In this document: positions 1-6,603 of the stretch, one piece after another
Numbering within the stretch: the first letter of the stretch is position 1
Layout: each line of letters starts with the position of its first letter
From: Thermoplasmata archaeon
GTDB taxonomy: Archaea; Thermoplasmatota; Thermoplasmata; Thermoplasmatales; Thermoplasmataceae
Assembly (NCBI GenBank): GCA_021795055.1
Contig: JAJYPW010000049.1
Coordinates: 1 to 6,864 of the forward strand
Direction: 5' to 3'
DNA length: 6,864 bases
The notes under the pieces: generated by a model
What the model saw: the letters and a program-made list of their open reading frames with translations, nothing else
The model's database searches: none
Told to the model about the DNA's origin: nothing
Translations under genes and position numbers: made by a program

Positions 1-49
1 GATTACGGTAGTGATCCATCATCACTTCGTATGCGATGTCTTCGCTCAA
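1..49 (-). CDS. sufU: SufU/IscU-like Fe-S scaffold or sulfur-transfer protein, N-terminal fragment (runs off left edge)
   Basis: Directly after sufS, the minus strand opens a frame from a TTG at 49-47 that reads MSEDIAYEVMMDHYRN before the window ends. The DHYRN motif, a few residues after a short N-terminal helix, is the usual opening of SufU/IscU-type proteins (consensus DHYRNPRN). The TTG overlaps the sufS stop as TTGA, a common coupled arrangement. Alternative starts are GTG 25-23 or ATG 22-20, but those leave little before the motif. SufU proteins accept persulfide sulfur from SufS or act as assembly scaffolds, and sufU commonly follows sufS in bacterial and archaeal suf operons. The cysteine ligands that would confirm the family lie outside the window. 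The identification rests on 16 residues plus context. Confidence 0.72.
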   Translation of the reverse strand, partial: MSEDIAYEVMMDHYRN

Positions 50-1329
50 TGCCCAAACCTCGCCGTTGCATTTTGCAAACCTATAAAGAGCTTGTCGATC
101 TCCTCCTTGGAATTATATATGTAGAACGAGGCCCGTGCAGTTGCCTGAACGTCAAGCCTTGCCATCAACGGCATCGCACAGTGGTGTCCGGATCTTATCG
201 CTATCCCTTCCTTGTCTATCTCCGAAGCGACGTCGTGCGGATGCATGCTTGCCCTTGAAATGCGTATGCTGTTCGCCTCAAGTTCCCTCTGGATGTTGAA
301 CGACGGTATATCCCCGATGTTGAATGAATAGACGCCACCCCTCAGGTGCAGGTTCCTTGGGCCGAAAGATTTCAGGTTCTCCATGTATTTTTCCTCCTGG
401 AATGTATAGAGTATCATCTCGCTTTCATGCTTTCTCACTTCTTTCATCCCGATGTTCTTCAGGTAGTCCACCGCAGCCGAGAGCCCGATGGCATCTGCCA
501 CGTTTGGGGTCCCTGCCTCGAACTTCAGGGGGATATCAGCCCATGTGGAACCTTCGGTTGTCACGGTGTTTATCATTTCTCCACCACCCATATATGGAGG
601 GAGTTTGCTGAGCATGTCAGGCTTACCGAATAGGCACCCTATACCCATAGGTCCAAGCATCTTATGGCCGGAAAAGGCGAGGAAATCACAATCTATGTCC
701 TTCACGTCTACAGGCATATGAGGCACGCTCTGCGCACCGTCAAGTATGAAGGTCGCATCCTTCTCGTGTGCGATTCTGGCAAGCTCCTTCGCATCGTTTA
801 TTGTGCCGAGAACATTTGAGACATGGGTCACGGAAACAACCTTGGTGTGCTGAGTGATTTTCGAAGTGAAATCCTCTATGTTCAGGGTTCCGTCATCCTT
901 CAGGTCAGCGTACTTAATCTTCACTCCCTTTTCCATGAGGAACTGCCATGGAACGATGTTTGAGTGGTGTTCCATGAGGGTGAGGAGAACTTCATCGTCC
1001 TTCTTCAGGGACTGCCCTATTGAGGATGCAAGAAGATTAAGCGCCTCAGTGGTGTTCCTGACAAATACAAGGCCGTTCGGTTCCTTTCCTCCAATGAATT
1101 CAGAGACGTTCTTCCTGGCTTTTTCGTACATGTCAGTAGCTTCCTCACTGAGTTTGTATATACCCCTGTGGACGTTACTGTTGAAATTCTCGTAATAATC
1201 CTTGATCGTGTCAATGACGGATCTTGGTTTCTGGGTGGTCGCAGCATTGTCCAGGTAGATGATCTCCTTTCCGTCTATCTTTCTCCTGAAAATTGGAAAG
1301 TCATTCTTTATTTTGGCGGGATTCAACAT
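46..1329 (-). CDS. sufS: SufS, PLP-dependent group II cysteine desulfurase
   Basis: This 427-residue protein removes sulfur from L-cysteine, giving alanine and an enzyme-bound persulfide that feeds cluster assembly on SufBCD. It is a class V aminotransferase-fold enzyme. The substrate/PLP region YLDNAATT is at 25-32. His121-His122 lie where the PLP-stacking histidine is expected. PLP-binding Asp198 and Gln200 lie in DGAQSVPH. The Schiff-base lysine is Lys223 in SGHKMLGPMG, and the catalytic cysteine is Cys384 in RSGHHCAMPLM, the short-loop SufS type rather than IscS. I chose ATG 1329-1327, which shares one base with the sufD TGA stop (TGATG); a GTG one codon earlier is possible. No clear Shine-Dalgarno site is seen, so coupling to sufD is likely. 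Length is slightly above the usual 405-415 residues. The excess is a 21-residue insertion at 341-361, between the SFNIGD strand and the HPHDV motif. Confidence 0.97.
   Translation of the reverse strand: MLNPAKIKNDFPIFRRKIDGKEIIYLDNAATTQKPRSVIDTIKDYYENFNSNVHRGIYKLSEEATDMYEKARKNVSEFIGGKEPNGLVFVRNTTEALNLLASSIGQSLKKDDEVLLTLMEHHSNIVPWQFLMEKGVKIKYADLKDDGTLNIEDFTSKITQHTKVVSVTHVSNVLGTINDAKELARIAHEKDATFILDGAQSVPHMPVDVKDIDCDFLAFSGHKMLGPMGIGCLFGKPDMLSKLPPYMGGGEMINTVTTEGSTWADIPLKFEAGTPNVADAIGLSAAVDYLKNIGMKEVRKHESEMILYTFQEEKYMENLKSFGPRNLHLRGGVYSFNIGDIPSFNIQRELEANSIRISRASMHPHDVASEIDKEGIAIRSGHHCAMPLMARLDVQATARASFYIYNSKEEIDKLFIGLQNATARFGH
247..309 (-). other. 21-residue insertion in SufS next to the active-site segment
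   Basis: Residues 341-361 of SufS have no counterpart in the E. coli SufS sequence as I recall it. There about 16 residues separate the SFN/AFN strand from GIA(V/I)RTGHHC, against 37 here. The segment includes QRELEANSIRIS, which weakly resembles the following ASEIDKEGIAIRS, as if a helix-strand unit had been doubled. The DNA of the two segments shows no obvious repeat, so any duplication is old or the likeness is chance. The frame is uninterrupted on both sides. Confidence 0.55.
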
Positions 1330-2561
1330 CACAGTTCAACATGTCGGGAAAGTTCATGGACTTTATTAATTAACCTGTCAGACCCTGACTGTTCGACAGC
1401 GGAAACCATGAAACCCTCGGTGATTATTGATCTGGCGCTGTTCCTGTCCACACCCCTGCTCTGAAGATAGAATAGCTCATCCTCATCAACGCTGCTAATT
1501 GCCGATCCGTGCTTTGATCTAGTGTTGTTGTTGAGGATTATCAGGGCAGGCTTGGAGTTCGCGTATGCCTTGTCGGAGAGGAGGAGAAGCTTTGAATCGT
1601 AGAAACCGGTTGACTGGACGCTGACTTCCTCTATGTCAATGTTTCCGCGGTGCATCGTTATGCTTTCGCCGGTCACTGCCCCCTTTACCGAGATGTCGGC
1701 ATGGGTGGAGAGGCCGGTCTGAAAACTGCTGTCCCTTATGTCCATCCCCTGCTTATCGGAGGAGAAACTCACACCATGCGTACGGAATGTGGAGTTGTCT
1801 CCAATCATTTCCGACTCGTTATGGAATATTACCTTAGAAGATCCGCTGTTCAGGTGGAATATCCTGAATTCTGCGCCCTCGGAAAGGAATGATCTGACGA
1901 ATGTAATATCGGTGCTGTGATCGGCCTTGTCCTGAATGTAGTTATATGTTACCCTTGAATTTTTTCCGACAACTATGTAAATGTTCTTTCCGAAAACGTT
2001 GCTGTTGTCCTTCCCGGAACTGTAACTGTCAGTGATGATGACGGAGTTGTTGTCGCCGCATTCTATGAAGGATTTCGTAGGTATGCTGAAATCCCCCGAA
2101 TAGACATTTTCTATATCGAGGTTCACCTGACCGGCATCGTCCTCTATCTGCACGTAATAGCCGTTCTTCCATGACGCATTGATAAGGTGTTCCTCCCTCT
2201 CCTTTCCAACCCTCATGAAAACTTCAGTCCCGCGGTTCGCATTGCACGAGACAGAGTTGAGATCGGCGATGGTCACCTTGCTTATCTCCCTCACCGGCTG
2301 AAGCTCTCCATCGACGAGCAGAATATCCGCGCCCGAAGGCGCAGAGTGCCTTTCAGTTTGAATAGGTGCGGACCCAGCTTCCGCGCTGCTCCCCATCAGC
2401 ATTTCTAGCTCACCCTCGGATATGCTGACATAGTCCTTTGTGGTCGGACTCTCCTTGTATTCCCTGGGCTTTGCCCTGAGAAACTTCTTGAAGCTTTCCA
2501 GCCTGAATTCATAGGCTGAATTCCCAAAACGATCCCTGAGTGCATCAACAAACGTTTCCAT
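1329..2561 (-). CDS. sufD: SufD, SufBCD scaffold complex subunit
   Basis: This 410-residue protein is a SufBD-family member that pairs with SufB and SufC in the cytosolic cluster-assembly complex. The N-terminal about 110 residues are helical and variable, with a Ser/Ala/Gly/Pro-rich stretch at 57-77. Residues from about 115 onward form the repetitive beta-strand core typical of SufB/SufD. Family signatures near the C-terminus are LLLSDKAYANSKPAL (326-340), SKHGSA with His351 (matching E. coli SufD His360, needed for cluster assembly) and DELFYLQSRGV (361-371). It lacks the EGC and VQCD cysteine motifs of SufB, which separates the paralogues. The ATG at 2561-2559 follows the purine-rich GGAAGGGG with six bases between, 18 bases after the sufB stop. 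Its TGA stop overlaps the sufS start. No truncation or frameshift is seen. Confidence 0.95.
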   Translation of the reverse strand: METFVDALRDRFGNSAYEFRLESFKKFLRAKPREYKESPTTKDYVSISEGELEMLMGSSAEAGSAPIQTERHSAPSGADILLVDGELQPVREISKVTIADLNSVSCNANRGTEVFMRVGKEREEHLINASWKNGYYVQIEDDAGQVNLDIENVYSGDFSIPTKSFIECGDNNSVIITDSYSSGKDNSNVFGKNIYIVVGKNSRVTYNYIQDKADHSTDITFVRSFLSEGAEFRIFHLNSGSSKVIFHNESEMIGDNSTFRTHGVSFSSDKQGMDIRDSSFQTGLSTHADISVKGAVTGESITMHRGNIDIEEVSVQSTGFYDSKLLLLSDKAYANSKPALIILNNNTRSKHGSAISSVDEDELFYLQSRGVDRNSARSIITEGFMVSAVEQSGSDRLINKVHELSRHVEL

Positions 2562-2567
2562 CGGATT

Positions 2568-2575
2568 CCCCTTCC
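2568..2575 (-). promoter_or_regulatory. Ribosome binding site of sufD
   Basis: GGAAGGGG on the minus strand lies six bases before the sufD ATG, the same spacing as the GGGGTG site of sufB. This supports the ATG at 2561-2559 and independent initiation in the 18-base sufB-sufD gap. Confidence 0.55.
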
Positions 2576-2579
2576 TGCC

Positions 2580-5099
2580 TTATCCGACTGCGCCGAATTT
2601 GCTCATTTCAAGCTTTATCAGCCTGTTCATCTCTACGGCGAACTCCATCGGAATCTCCTTCATCACGTCGTCAAGGAATCCCAGCACTATCATTGAACTG
2701 GCCTCGTCTTCCGAAAGCCCTCTGGATCTCAAGTATGTCAGCTCCTCTGTGCCAATCTTTCCCACGGACGCCTCATGGGAGAAAGTCGCAGTCGGTTCAT
2801 AAATCTCATCATGCGGGAAAGTGAGCGACGAGGACTGATCGTTTATCAGAAGAGCGTCACACTGCACTTTGCTCTTGGAGTGCACCGCTCCCTTGTTCAC
2901 CCTGAGGAGACCCCTGTATATGGCCTTTCCATCCTCTATGCTGATGCTCTTGGCTACTATCCTGGAACTGGTGTATGGTGCAAAGTGAAGCGCCTTGGCC
3001 CCGGTGTCCTTGTAGGTTCCTGCGCCGGCGAGTGCAATGTTCAGGTTTGATGCCGTGGAATGCGCTCCCCTCAGGTATGAAGATGGGTAAAGCATGGTGA
3101 CCTTGGAACCGAGAGAGCCGCCCACCCATTCCATCTGAGCATTCTCGTCCACCCATGATCGCTTTGTTGGCATGTTGTAGACGCTTTTGGACCAGTTCTG
3201 GACACTGGTATACCTTGCCTTGGCGTTCTTCTTCACGTAAATCTCCACTATTGCGCTGTGGAGCGAATCCCTGTCGTATCTTGGGGCTGTGCAGTTGTGG
3301 ACGGCAAAGCCTTTCGCCAGATAGGTGTTCTCCCCGCTCACTTCAAGGTTGTATACGAGATCATTGTAATCCTCGCTGGCGATGCTCTTTATTGGAACAA
3401 AGAAAATGTTGCCTGATCTCTGTACCTCGGAGAATTGCCTGTTCTTATGGTATTGCACCACGTAATGTGCCTTTCTGCTGCTGTCTGTGTCATGATTTGC
3501 CCTGTTTCTGGCTTTTCCTGGAGTTATGGAGGCAAATGTTCCTATTCGTGCCAGCATTTCCTGCAACTGGAAGGCCATTGTCTCGCCGGCAGCGGAAAGC
3601 CTCACTGTTGAAGATGAACTGTGATCCCTTCCCCCGAATGCTGAAACGGCGCTTGAATAGTGATCAATGATAAGTTTCTGTTTCTCAGGCGGCATGAGCA
3701 TTATCCTCTCGGAGAATTTCTTGCCATTTCCATCATCCCTGGCCAGGCCTGTCAGCAGGCTTATTAGTTCTCCGGATTTTGATGATACTGTGGTGAGCCC
3801 ATTCTCAGATCTCGCAATGGTCGCTTCTCCCCCGAGGAGTTTTACGAGATTGGCTGTTTCCGTCGCCAGAGTTTTTGCAATTCCGGACTTTCCGTAACTG
3901 AAACTGACTTCCCTGATCGCGGATGCCTGGTCAATGCCCAAAGAGCCCGCGGCTGCATAAAGCCCAATTAGCTTTAAAAGCGGTTCGTCTATTGAGGGAT
4001 CATCCGCCGTCTCCGTGGGGGCAACATACACAATGAAATCCCCTTCCTTCAACTCATCCGCCCTGATGAAATCAGGCTGGCTAGACAGCAGCCTCTCCGT
4101 TGATAACTGTTTCGTTCTTCCTCCCCGTGATCCACCTGCATCGACATCGGATCTCCTTACCGCAAGAACAGGGTGCTCAACCGTAAGCCTGAATGCATTG
4201 CCTCTGGAAAGCGGAGTCACTGTCAGCATCTTACCCTCGTAAGGATGGATGAATGTCCTGGTGACCTGCGATTTCCTGCCGGAGTGGGTCATGACGCTGT
4301 CCAGTAGATTGACAGTGCTTATGGGAGTGAATGTGTCTCCCCTGCTTACTATTTCATCTGCAGGAAGGCAGCCTTCCACATAATGGACCTTTGAACCTTC
4401 GTCTGCAATGACTATAGTATGCTCGAACTGCCCCGTAGCCTCTCCGTTCATACGGAAATAGGTCTGCAGTGGCATGTCTATCTGCACCCCCTTTGGAACG
4501 TATAGGAACGAACCGCCGCTCCAGACTGCCCCGTTAAGGGCTGCAAATTTGTTGTCAGTAATTGGCACAGCCTTGCAATAATAGTCCTTCACCAGATCCG
4601 GATATCTCTGAATCGCCGAATCCAGATCCATGAAGACCACGCCCTTGTCCTCCCAGACCTTTTTCAGGTTGTGGTATACGCCCTCGCTGTCGTACTGGGC
4701 AACTGAACCTGCGAGGTACTTCTGCTCAATCTCAGGAATTCCAAGTTTCTGGAAAGTCGCCTTTATCTGGTCAGGGACTTCATTCCAGTCATTTACCCTT
4801 CTTTCATCCGGCCTGTTATAATATGAGGTGTTTTCCCAGTCAATTCCGGACAGATCCGGACCCCATGTGGGAACGGGCTTGGACTGGAACACTTCCAGCG
4901 CTTTCAGCCTTCCCCTCCTCATCCATTCCGGTTCCTTCTTTATTTCGGATATCTCCTCAACCGTCTCCCTGGTCAGCCCTTTCCCGGTGGAATATACGGG
5001 TTTAAGGTTGTCATGGAACTCATAATCATTCTGCTTCATGTTGTTTAGCTCCTTAAGGAGCTGTTCCAGTTCCTCGTCCTTCTTGAAATCTACATCCAT
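2580..5099 (-). CDS. sufB: SufB Fe-S scaffold protein precursor, interrupted by an in-frame intein
   Basis: The precursor has 839 residues. Removing the 359-residue intein leaves 480, the normal size for SufB. SufB receives sulfur and builds the cluster in the SufBCD complex. The N-terminal extein (1-243) ends in KVHYVEG and the C-terminal extein starts at Cys603 with CTAPRYD, which rejoins to the family motif EGCTAP. This cysteine matches E. coli Cys254. Also present are Cys747 in KVQCDALLI (matching E. coli Cys405) and His775-Glu776 in SHEAS (matching His433-Glu434). In the mature protein these are residues 244, 388 and 416-417. The C-terminal EELTYLRSRGLSEDEA and GFLDDVMKEIPMEFA are typical of SufB. 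I chose ATG 5099-5097 because GGGGTG lies six bases upstream. A GTG at 5108-5106 is inside that site and overlaps sufC; it would add three residues. The ATG begins one base after the sufC stop. Confidence 0.96.
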   Translation of the reverse strand: MDVDFKKDEELEQLLKELNNMKQNDYEFHDNLKPVYSTGKGLTRETVEEISEIKKEPEWMRRGRLKALEVFQSKPVPTWGPDLSGIDWENTSYYNRPDERRVNDWNEVPDQIKATFQKLGIPEIEQKYLAGSVAQYDSEGVYHNLKKVWEDKGVVFMDLDSAIQRYPDLVKDYYCKAVPITDNKFAALNGAVWSGGSFLYVPKGVQIDMPLQTYFRMNGEATGQFEHTIVIADEGSKVHYVEGCLPADEIVSRGDTFTPISTVNLLDSVMTHSGRKSQVTRTFIHPYEGKMLTVTPLSRGNAFRLTVEHPVLAVRRSDVDAGGSRGGRTKQLSTERLLSSQPDFIRADELKEGDFIVYVAPTETADDPSIDEPLLKLIGLYAAAGSLGIDQASAIREVSFSYGKSGIAKTLATETANLVKLLGGEATIARSENGLTTVSSKSGELISLLTGLARDDGNGKKFSERIMLMPPEKQKLIIDHYSSAVSAFGGRDHSSSSTVRLSAAGETMAFQLQEMLARIGTFASITPGKARNRANHDTDSSRKAHYVVQYHKNRQFSEVQRSGNIFFVPIKSIASEDYNDLVYNLEVSGENTYLAKGFAVHNCTAPRYDRDSLHSAIVEIYVKKNAKARYTSVQNWSKSVYNMPTKRSWVDENAQMEWVGGSLGSKVTMLYPSSYLRGAHSTASNLNIALAGAGTYKDTGAKALHFAPYTSSRIVAKSISIEDGKAIYRGLLRVNKGAVHSKSKVQCDALLINDQSSSLTFPHDEIYEPTATFSHEASVGKIGTEELTYLRSRGLSEDEASSMIVLGFLDDVMKEIPMEFAVEMNRLIKLEMSKFGAVG
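3294..4370 (-). mobile_element. SufB intein (Hint splicing domain with degenerate LAGLIDADG insert)
   Basis: This 359-residue in-frame element interrupts SufB between HYVEG and CTAPRYD. Block A starts with the nucleophile Cys1 (CLPADEIVSRGDTF). Block B has the TxxH motif, Thr63 and His66, in FRLTVEHPVLAV. Block F is VYNLEVSGENTYLAKGFAV, and block G ends in VHN, with His358 and terminal Asn359 followed by Cys+1. These are the residues of a standard class 1 intein: N-to-S acyl shift at Cys1, transesterification by Cys+1, Asn cyclisation. Between blocks B and F lie about 250 residues with a relic homing endonuclease. The reading frame is open throughout and base composition does not stand out from the exteins. 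SufB inteins are known in mycobacteria and, as I recall, in Ferroplasma; whether they share this exact site needs an alignment. Self-splicing is inferred, not shown. Confidence 0.96.
3470..4000 (-). other. Degenerate LAGLIDADG homing endonuclease domain inside the SufB intein
   Basis: Boundaries are approximate. Motif 1 (block C) reads LIGLYAAAGSLG at intein residues 134-145. The usual form is LLGLYLAEGS, so the catalytic acid has become Ala141. Block D is recognisable as SERIMLMPPEKQ. The second motif that follows (LIIDHYSSAVSAFGG, about 233-247) has no Asp or Glu at or next to the catalytic position, where FDGDG-like residues are expected. The domain fold is probably retained as a linker, but DNA cleavage is not expected. 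The region is rich in Ser and Ala and keeps an open frame because it must be translated through. Confidence 0.75.
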
Positions 5100-5100
5100 T

Positions 5101-5841
5101 TCAAACACCCCTTATCCAGTCATATCCCTCTTCCTCAATACGGAGGGATATTGAGTTGTCCCCTTCCATTGCCATCTTTCCGTTCATAAGAATGTGAACG
5201 AACTGGGGCTCTATGTTCTTGAGAATTCTCTGGTAGTGTGTGATTATCAGGAACCCAACTTCCTGGTTGTAATACTCCTTTATCTCTTCCGCGACCATTT
5301 TGAGGGCATCAACATCTAGGCCAGAGTCAATCTCATCGAGTATCACAAATTTCGGCCTCAACATTACCATCTGCAGTATTTCGAATCGCTTTCTTTCGCC
5401 GCCAGAGAAACCATCATTCACGGACCGGGAGATGAAGGATTCGTCCAATCCAACTTTCTTCATGTGTTGCTTCATCCTGTCGTAGAATTCCTGGATAGTG
5501 AGCTTCTCATTCGGATGCACCTGGTTGTAGGCAGTCCTGAGGAAGGTTGAAAGCTTCACTCCCTGAACTGCTACCGGGTTCTGGAAAGCAAGGAAAAGAC
5601 CGGCTTTGGCTCTCTCTTCCGGGTTCTTCCCGATGAGCTCCTTGCCATCTATCTTCACAGACCCAGATGTAACCTCATAATTCGGATGACCCATTAGCAC
5701 GTATCCAAGTGTGCTCTTGCCTGCACCGTTCGGGCCCATCAGAGCGTGTATTTCGCCACCATTGACAGTCATGGAAACATCTTTGAGGAGCTGTTTGTCC
5801 TCCACCCTTGCTGATAGGTTTCTGATTTCTAGCGTCGGCAT
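5101..5841 (-). CDS. sufC: SufC, ABC-type ATPase of the SufBCD Fe-S assembly complex
   Basis: This 246-residue cytosolic ABC ATPase binds SufB and SufD, and its ATP-driven dimerisation reshapes the scaffold for cluster building. It is not a transporter, and no membrane segment is present. Motifs in order are Walker A GPNGAGKST (36-44), Q-loop FQNP (86-89), signature SGGERKR (146-152), Walker B FVILDE (165-170) with catalytic Glu170, D-loop SGLD (173-176) and switch His202 in ITHY. EIDSGLDVDALK after Walker B is typical of SufC. Length is normal. It is the first gene of the operon, and its ATG (5841-5839) is about 25 bases downstream of a TATA box, so the message is probably leaderless or has a leader of a few bases. 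Its TGA stop (5103-5101) is one base from the sufB ATG. Confidence 0.97.
   Translation of the reverse strand: MPTLEIRNLSARVEDKQLLKDVSMTVNGGEIHALMGPNGAGKSTLGYVLMGHPNYEVTSGSVKIDGKELIGKNPEERAKAGLFLAFQNPVAVQGVKLSTFLRTAYNQVHPNEKLTIQEFYDRMKQHMKKVGLDESFISRSVNDGFSGGERKRFEILQMVMLRPKFVILDEIDSGLDVDALKMVAEEIKEYYNQEVGFLIITHYQRILKNIEPQFVHILMNGKMAMEGDNSISLRIEEEGYDWIRGV
5106..5111 (-). promoter_or_regulatory. Ribosome binding site of sufB, embedded in the end of sufC
   Basis: GGGGTG on the minus strand lies within the last sense codons of sufC and six bases before the sufB ATG at 5099-5097. GGTG is the core of the archaeal Shine-Dalgarno sequence. The placement decides against the upstream GTG (5108-5106), which is part of this site. 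Confidence 0.6.
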
Positions 5842-5865
5842 AACGTCCCTTTAATCGTCATAACC

Positions 5866-5873
5866 TATTTAAA
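5866..5873 (-). promoter_or_regulatory. TATA box of the suf operon promoter
   Basis: TTTAAATA on the minus strand lies 24 bases before the sufC ATG, with the purine-rich CAAAAG a few bases upstream where a BRE element would be. The spacing puts the transcription start at or within a few bases of the ATG. AGGGA at 5850-5846 would be usable only if a short leader exists. Confidence 0.65.
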
Positions 5874-5888
5874 CACTTTTGTATGTTT
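5871..5888. promoter_or_regulatory. Candidate operator dyad over the suf promoter
   Basis: AAACA (5871-5875) and TGTTT (5884-5888) form an inverted repeat with an 8-base spacer that overlaps the upstream edge of the suf TATA box. A dimeric winged-helix repressor bound here would block TBP/TFB on the suf side. In addition, ATAAC occurs three times on the plus strand at 5840, 5860 and 5892. Arms are only five bases and the region is AT-rich, so chance is a real alternative. It does not match the cyanobacterial SufR site as I know it. Confidence 0.3.
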
Positions 5889-5900
5889 TTAATAACTAAA

Positions 5901-5910
5901 TTCTTATACT
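5901..5910 (+). promoter_or_regulatory. TATA box of the sufR-like regulator promoter
   Basis: TTCTTATACT on the plus strand has its TATA core at 5904-5909, about 22-25 bases before the TTG chosen as the regulator start. This fits a leaderless transcript and faces away from the suf TATA box about 30 bases to the left. No Shine-Dalgarno site precedes the TTG. Confidence 0.5.
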
Positions 5911-5929
5911 GCGCATCAATGCTTGTTCG

Positions 5930-6595
5930 TTGACGGAGTCTGATGTCAGTCTTGTGGAATCGGTATTCGGAGGGGTGAAAGCTTCCGCCCTCGAGGCCCT
6001 GTGCAGGGAGGATAAGAGCGTGGATGATCTTTCCTCAATGATGCACATCAACAAGACTGCGGTAAATGAGCACATGTATTACCTGGAGAGGAAGGGGTAC
6101 GTTAAGTCGTTTTTCAGGAACAGCGGAAGGGGCAGGCCGAGGAAATATTTTGGCCTCACTGAAAAGGGTTATGAACTTTTCCCGAAAAAATACAGCCTGT
6201 TTGCATCACTGATGGTCGAAACCCTAGAGGAAGAATTTGGATCGGATAAGGTTGGGGAACTGCTTGACAGGGTCGCCTTGAAAATTCTGAAATCTTCCGC
6301 TGGAGACGGTTTCCTGCACGATGATGCCAGCAGGGAGGACAAGATCAGGAGCCTGGAAAGCTTTGTGTCCACACTAAACAGGCTGGGGTATTATGCAAGG
6401 CTGGAGGTCTCCGGAGACAAGGTCAGGATAGTGAGGAGCAACTGCATATTCTACGAGTTGGCTAAGGGTCATTCCGGCCAGATCTGTGGGGTTCTGGAAT
6501 CCGACATCATAAAGAAGTCAACGGACGCCGATTTTACCATTGCAGAAAAATTCACAGACGGATCCAGAAAATGCGTTATTGAACTGGATATCTAA
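5930..6595 (+). CDS. sufR: SufR-family Fe-S-binding winged-helix transcriptional regulator, divergent from suf
   Basis: This 221-residue protein probably senses Fe-S cluster status and represses suf transcription. Residues about 13-60 form a helix-turn-helix: ALEALCREDKSVDDLSSMM, then the recognition region INKTAVNEHMYYLERKGYV. A basic wing, SGRGRPRKYFGLTEKGYELF, follows at 65-84. This order (HTH, GRGRPRK wing, long helices) is the SufR pattern. The C-terminal domain has Cys172 (SNCIFYELAKG), Cys186 (QICGVL) and Cys215 (RKCVIEL), spaced CX13C and CX28C. In Synechocystis SufR the three cluster ligands are spaced CX12C and CX27C. A fourth cysteine, Cys25, lies in the HTH. TTG 5930 is the first possible start after an in-frame stop at 5897; GTG 5954 is the alternative. 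It is separated from sufC by 88 bases. A generic DeoR/ArsR-like regulator is possible, but the cysteines and location favour SufR. Confidence 0.8.
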   Translation: MTESDVSLVESVFGGVKASALEALCREDKSVDDLSSMMHINKTAVNEHMYYLERKGYVKSFFRNSGRGRPRKYFGLTEKGYELFPKKYSLFASLMVETLEEEFGSDKVGELLDRVALKILKSSAGDGFLHDDASREDKIRSLESFVSTLNRLGYYARLEVSGDKVRIVRSNCIFYELAKGHSGQICGVLESDIIKKSTDADFTIAEKFTDGSRKCVIELDI

Positions 6596-6603
6596 GGGGT
6601 TCG

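Noticed and set aside
1330..1332. GTG as the start of sufS (one residue longer).
   Set aside because: The ATG in TGATG is a stronger codon in a normal coupled overlap; the difference is one residue and cannot be settled from sequence.
3155..3670. A 171-codon plus-strand open frame opposite sufB.
   Set aside because: It is antisense to conserved SufB and intein motifs, is rich in Cys, Ser and Arg as expected of a shadow frame, and matches no family I know.
2580..5099. SufB as a gene fusion or as two genes joined by a frameshift.
   Set aside because: The middle segment has all splicing blocks with Cys1, TxxH, HN and Cys+1, and removing it restores the EGCTAP motif exactly.
5100..5108. GTG at 5108-5106 as the start of sufB (three residues longer).
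   Set aside because: It lies inside the GGGGTG ribosome site and the end of sufC; the ATG at 5099 has ideal six-base spacing.
5919..5933. ATG at 5919 as a start for the regulator.
   Set aside because: It is out of frame and reaches a stop after four codons (ATG CTT GTT CGT TGA).
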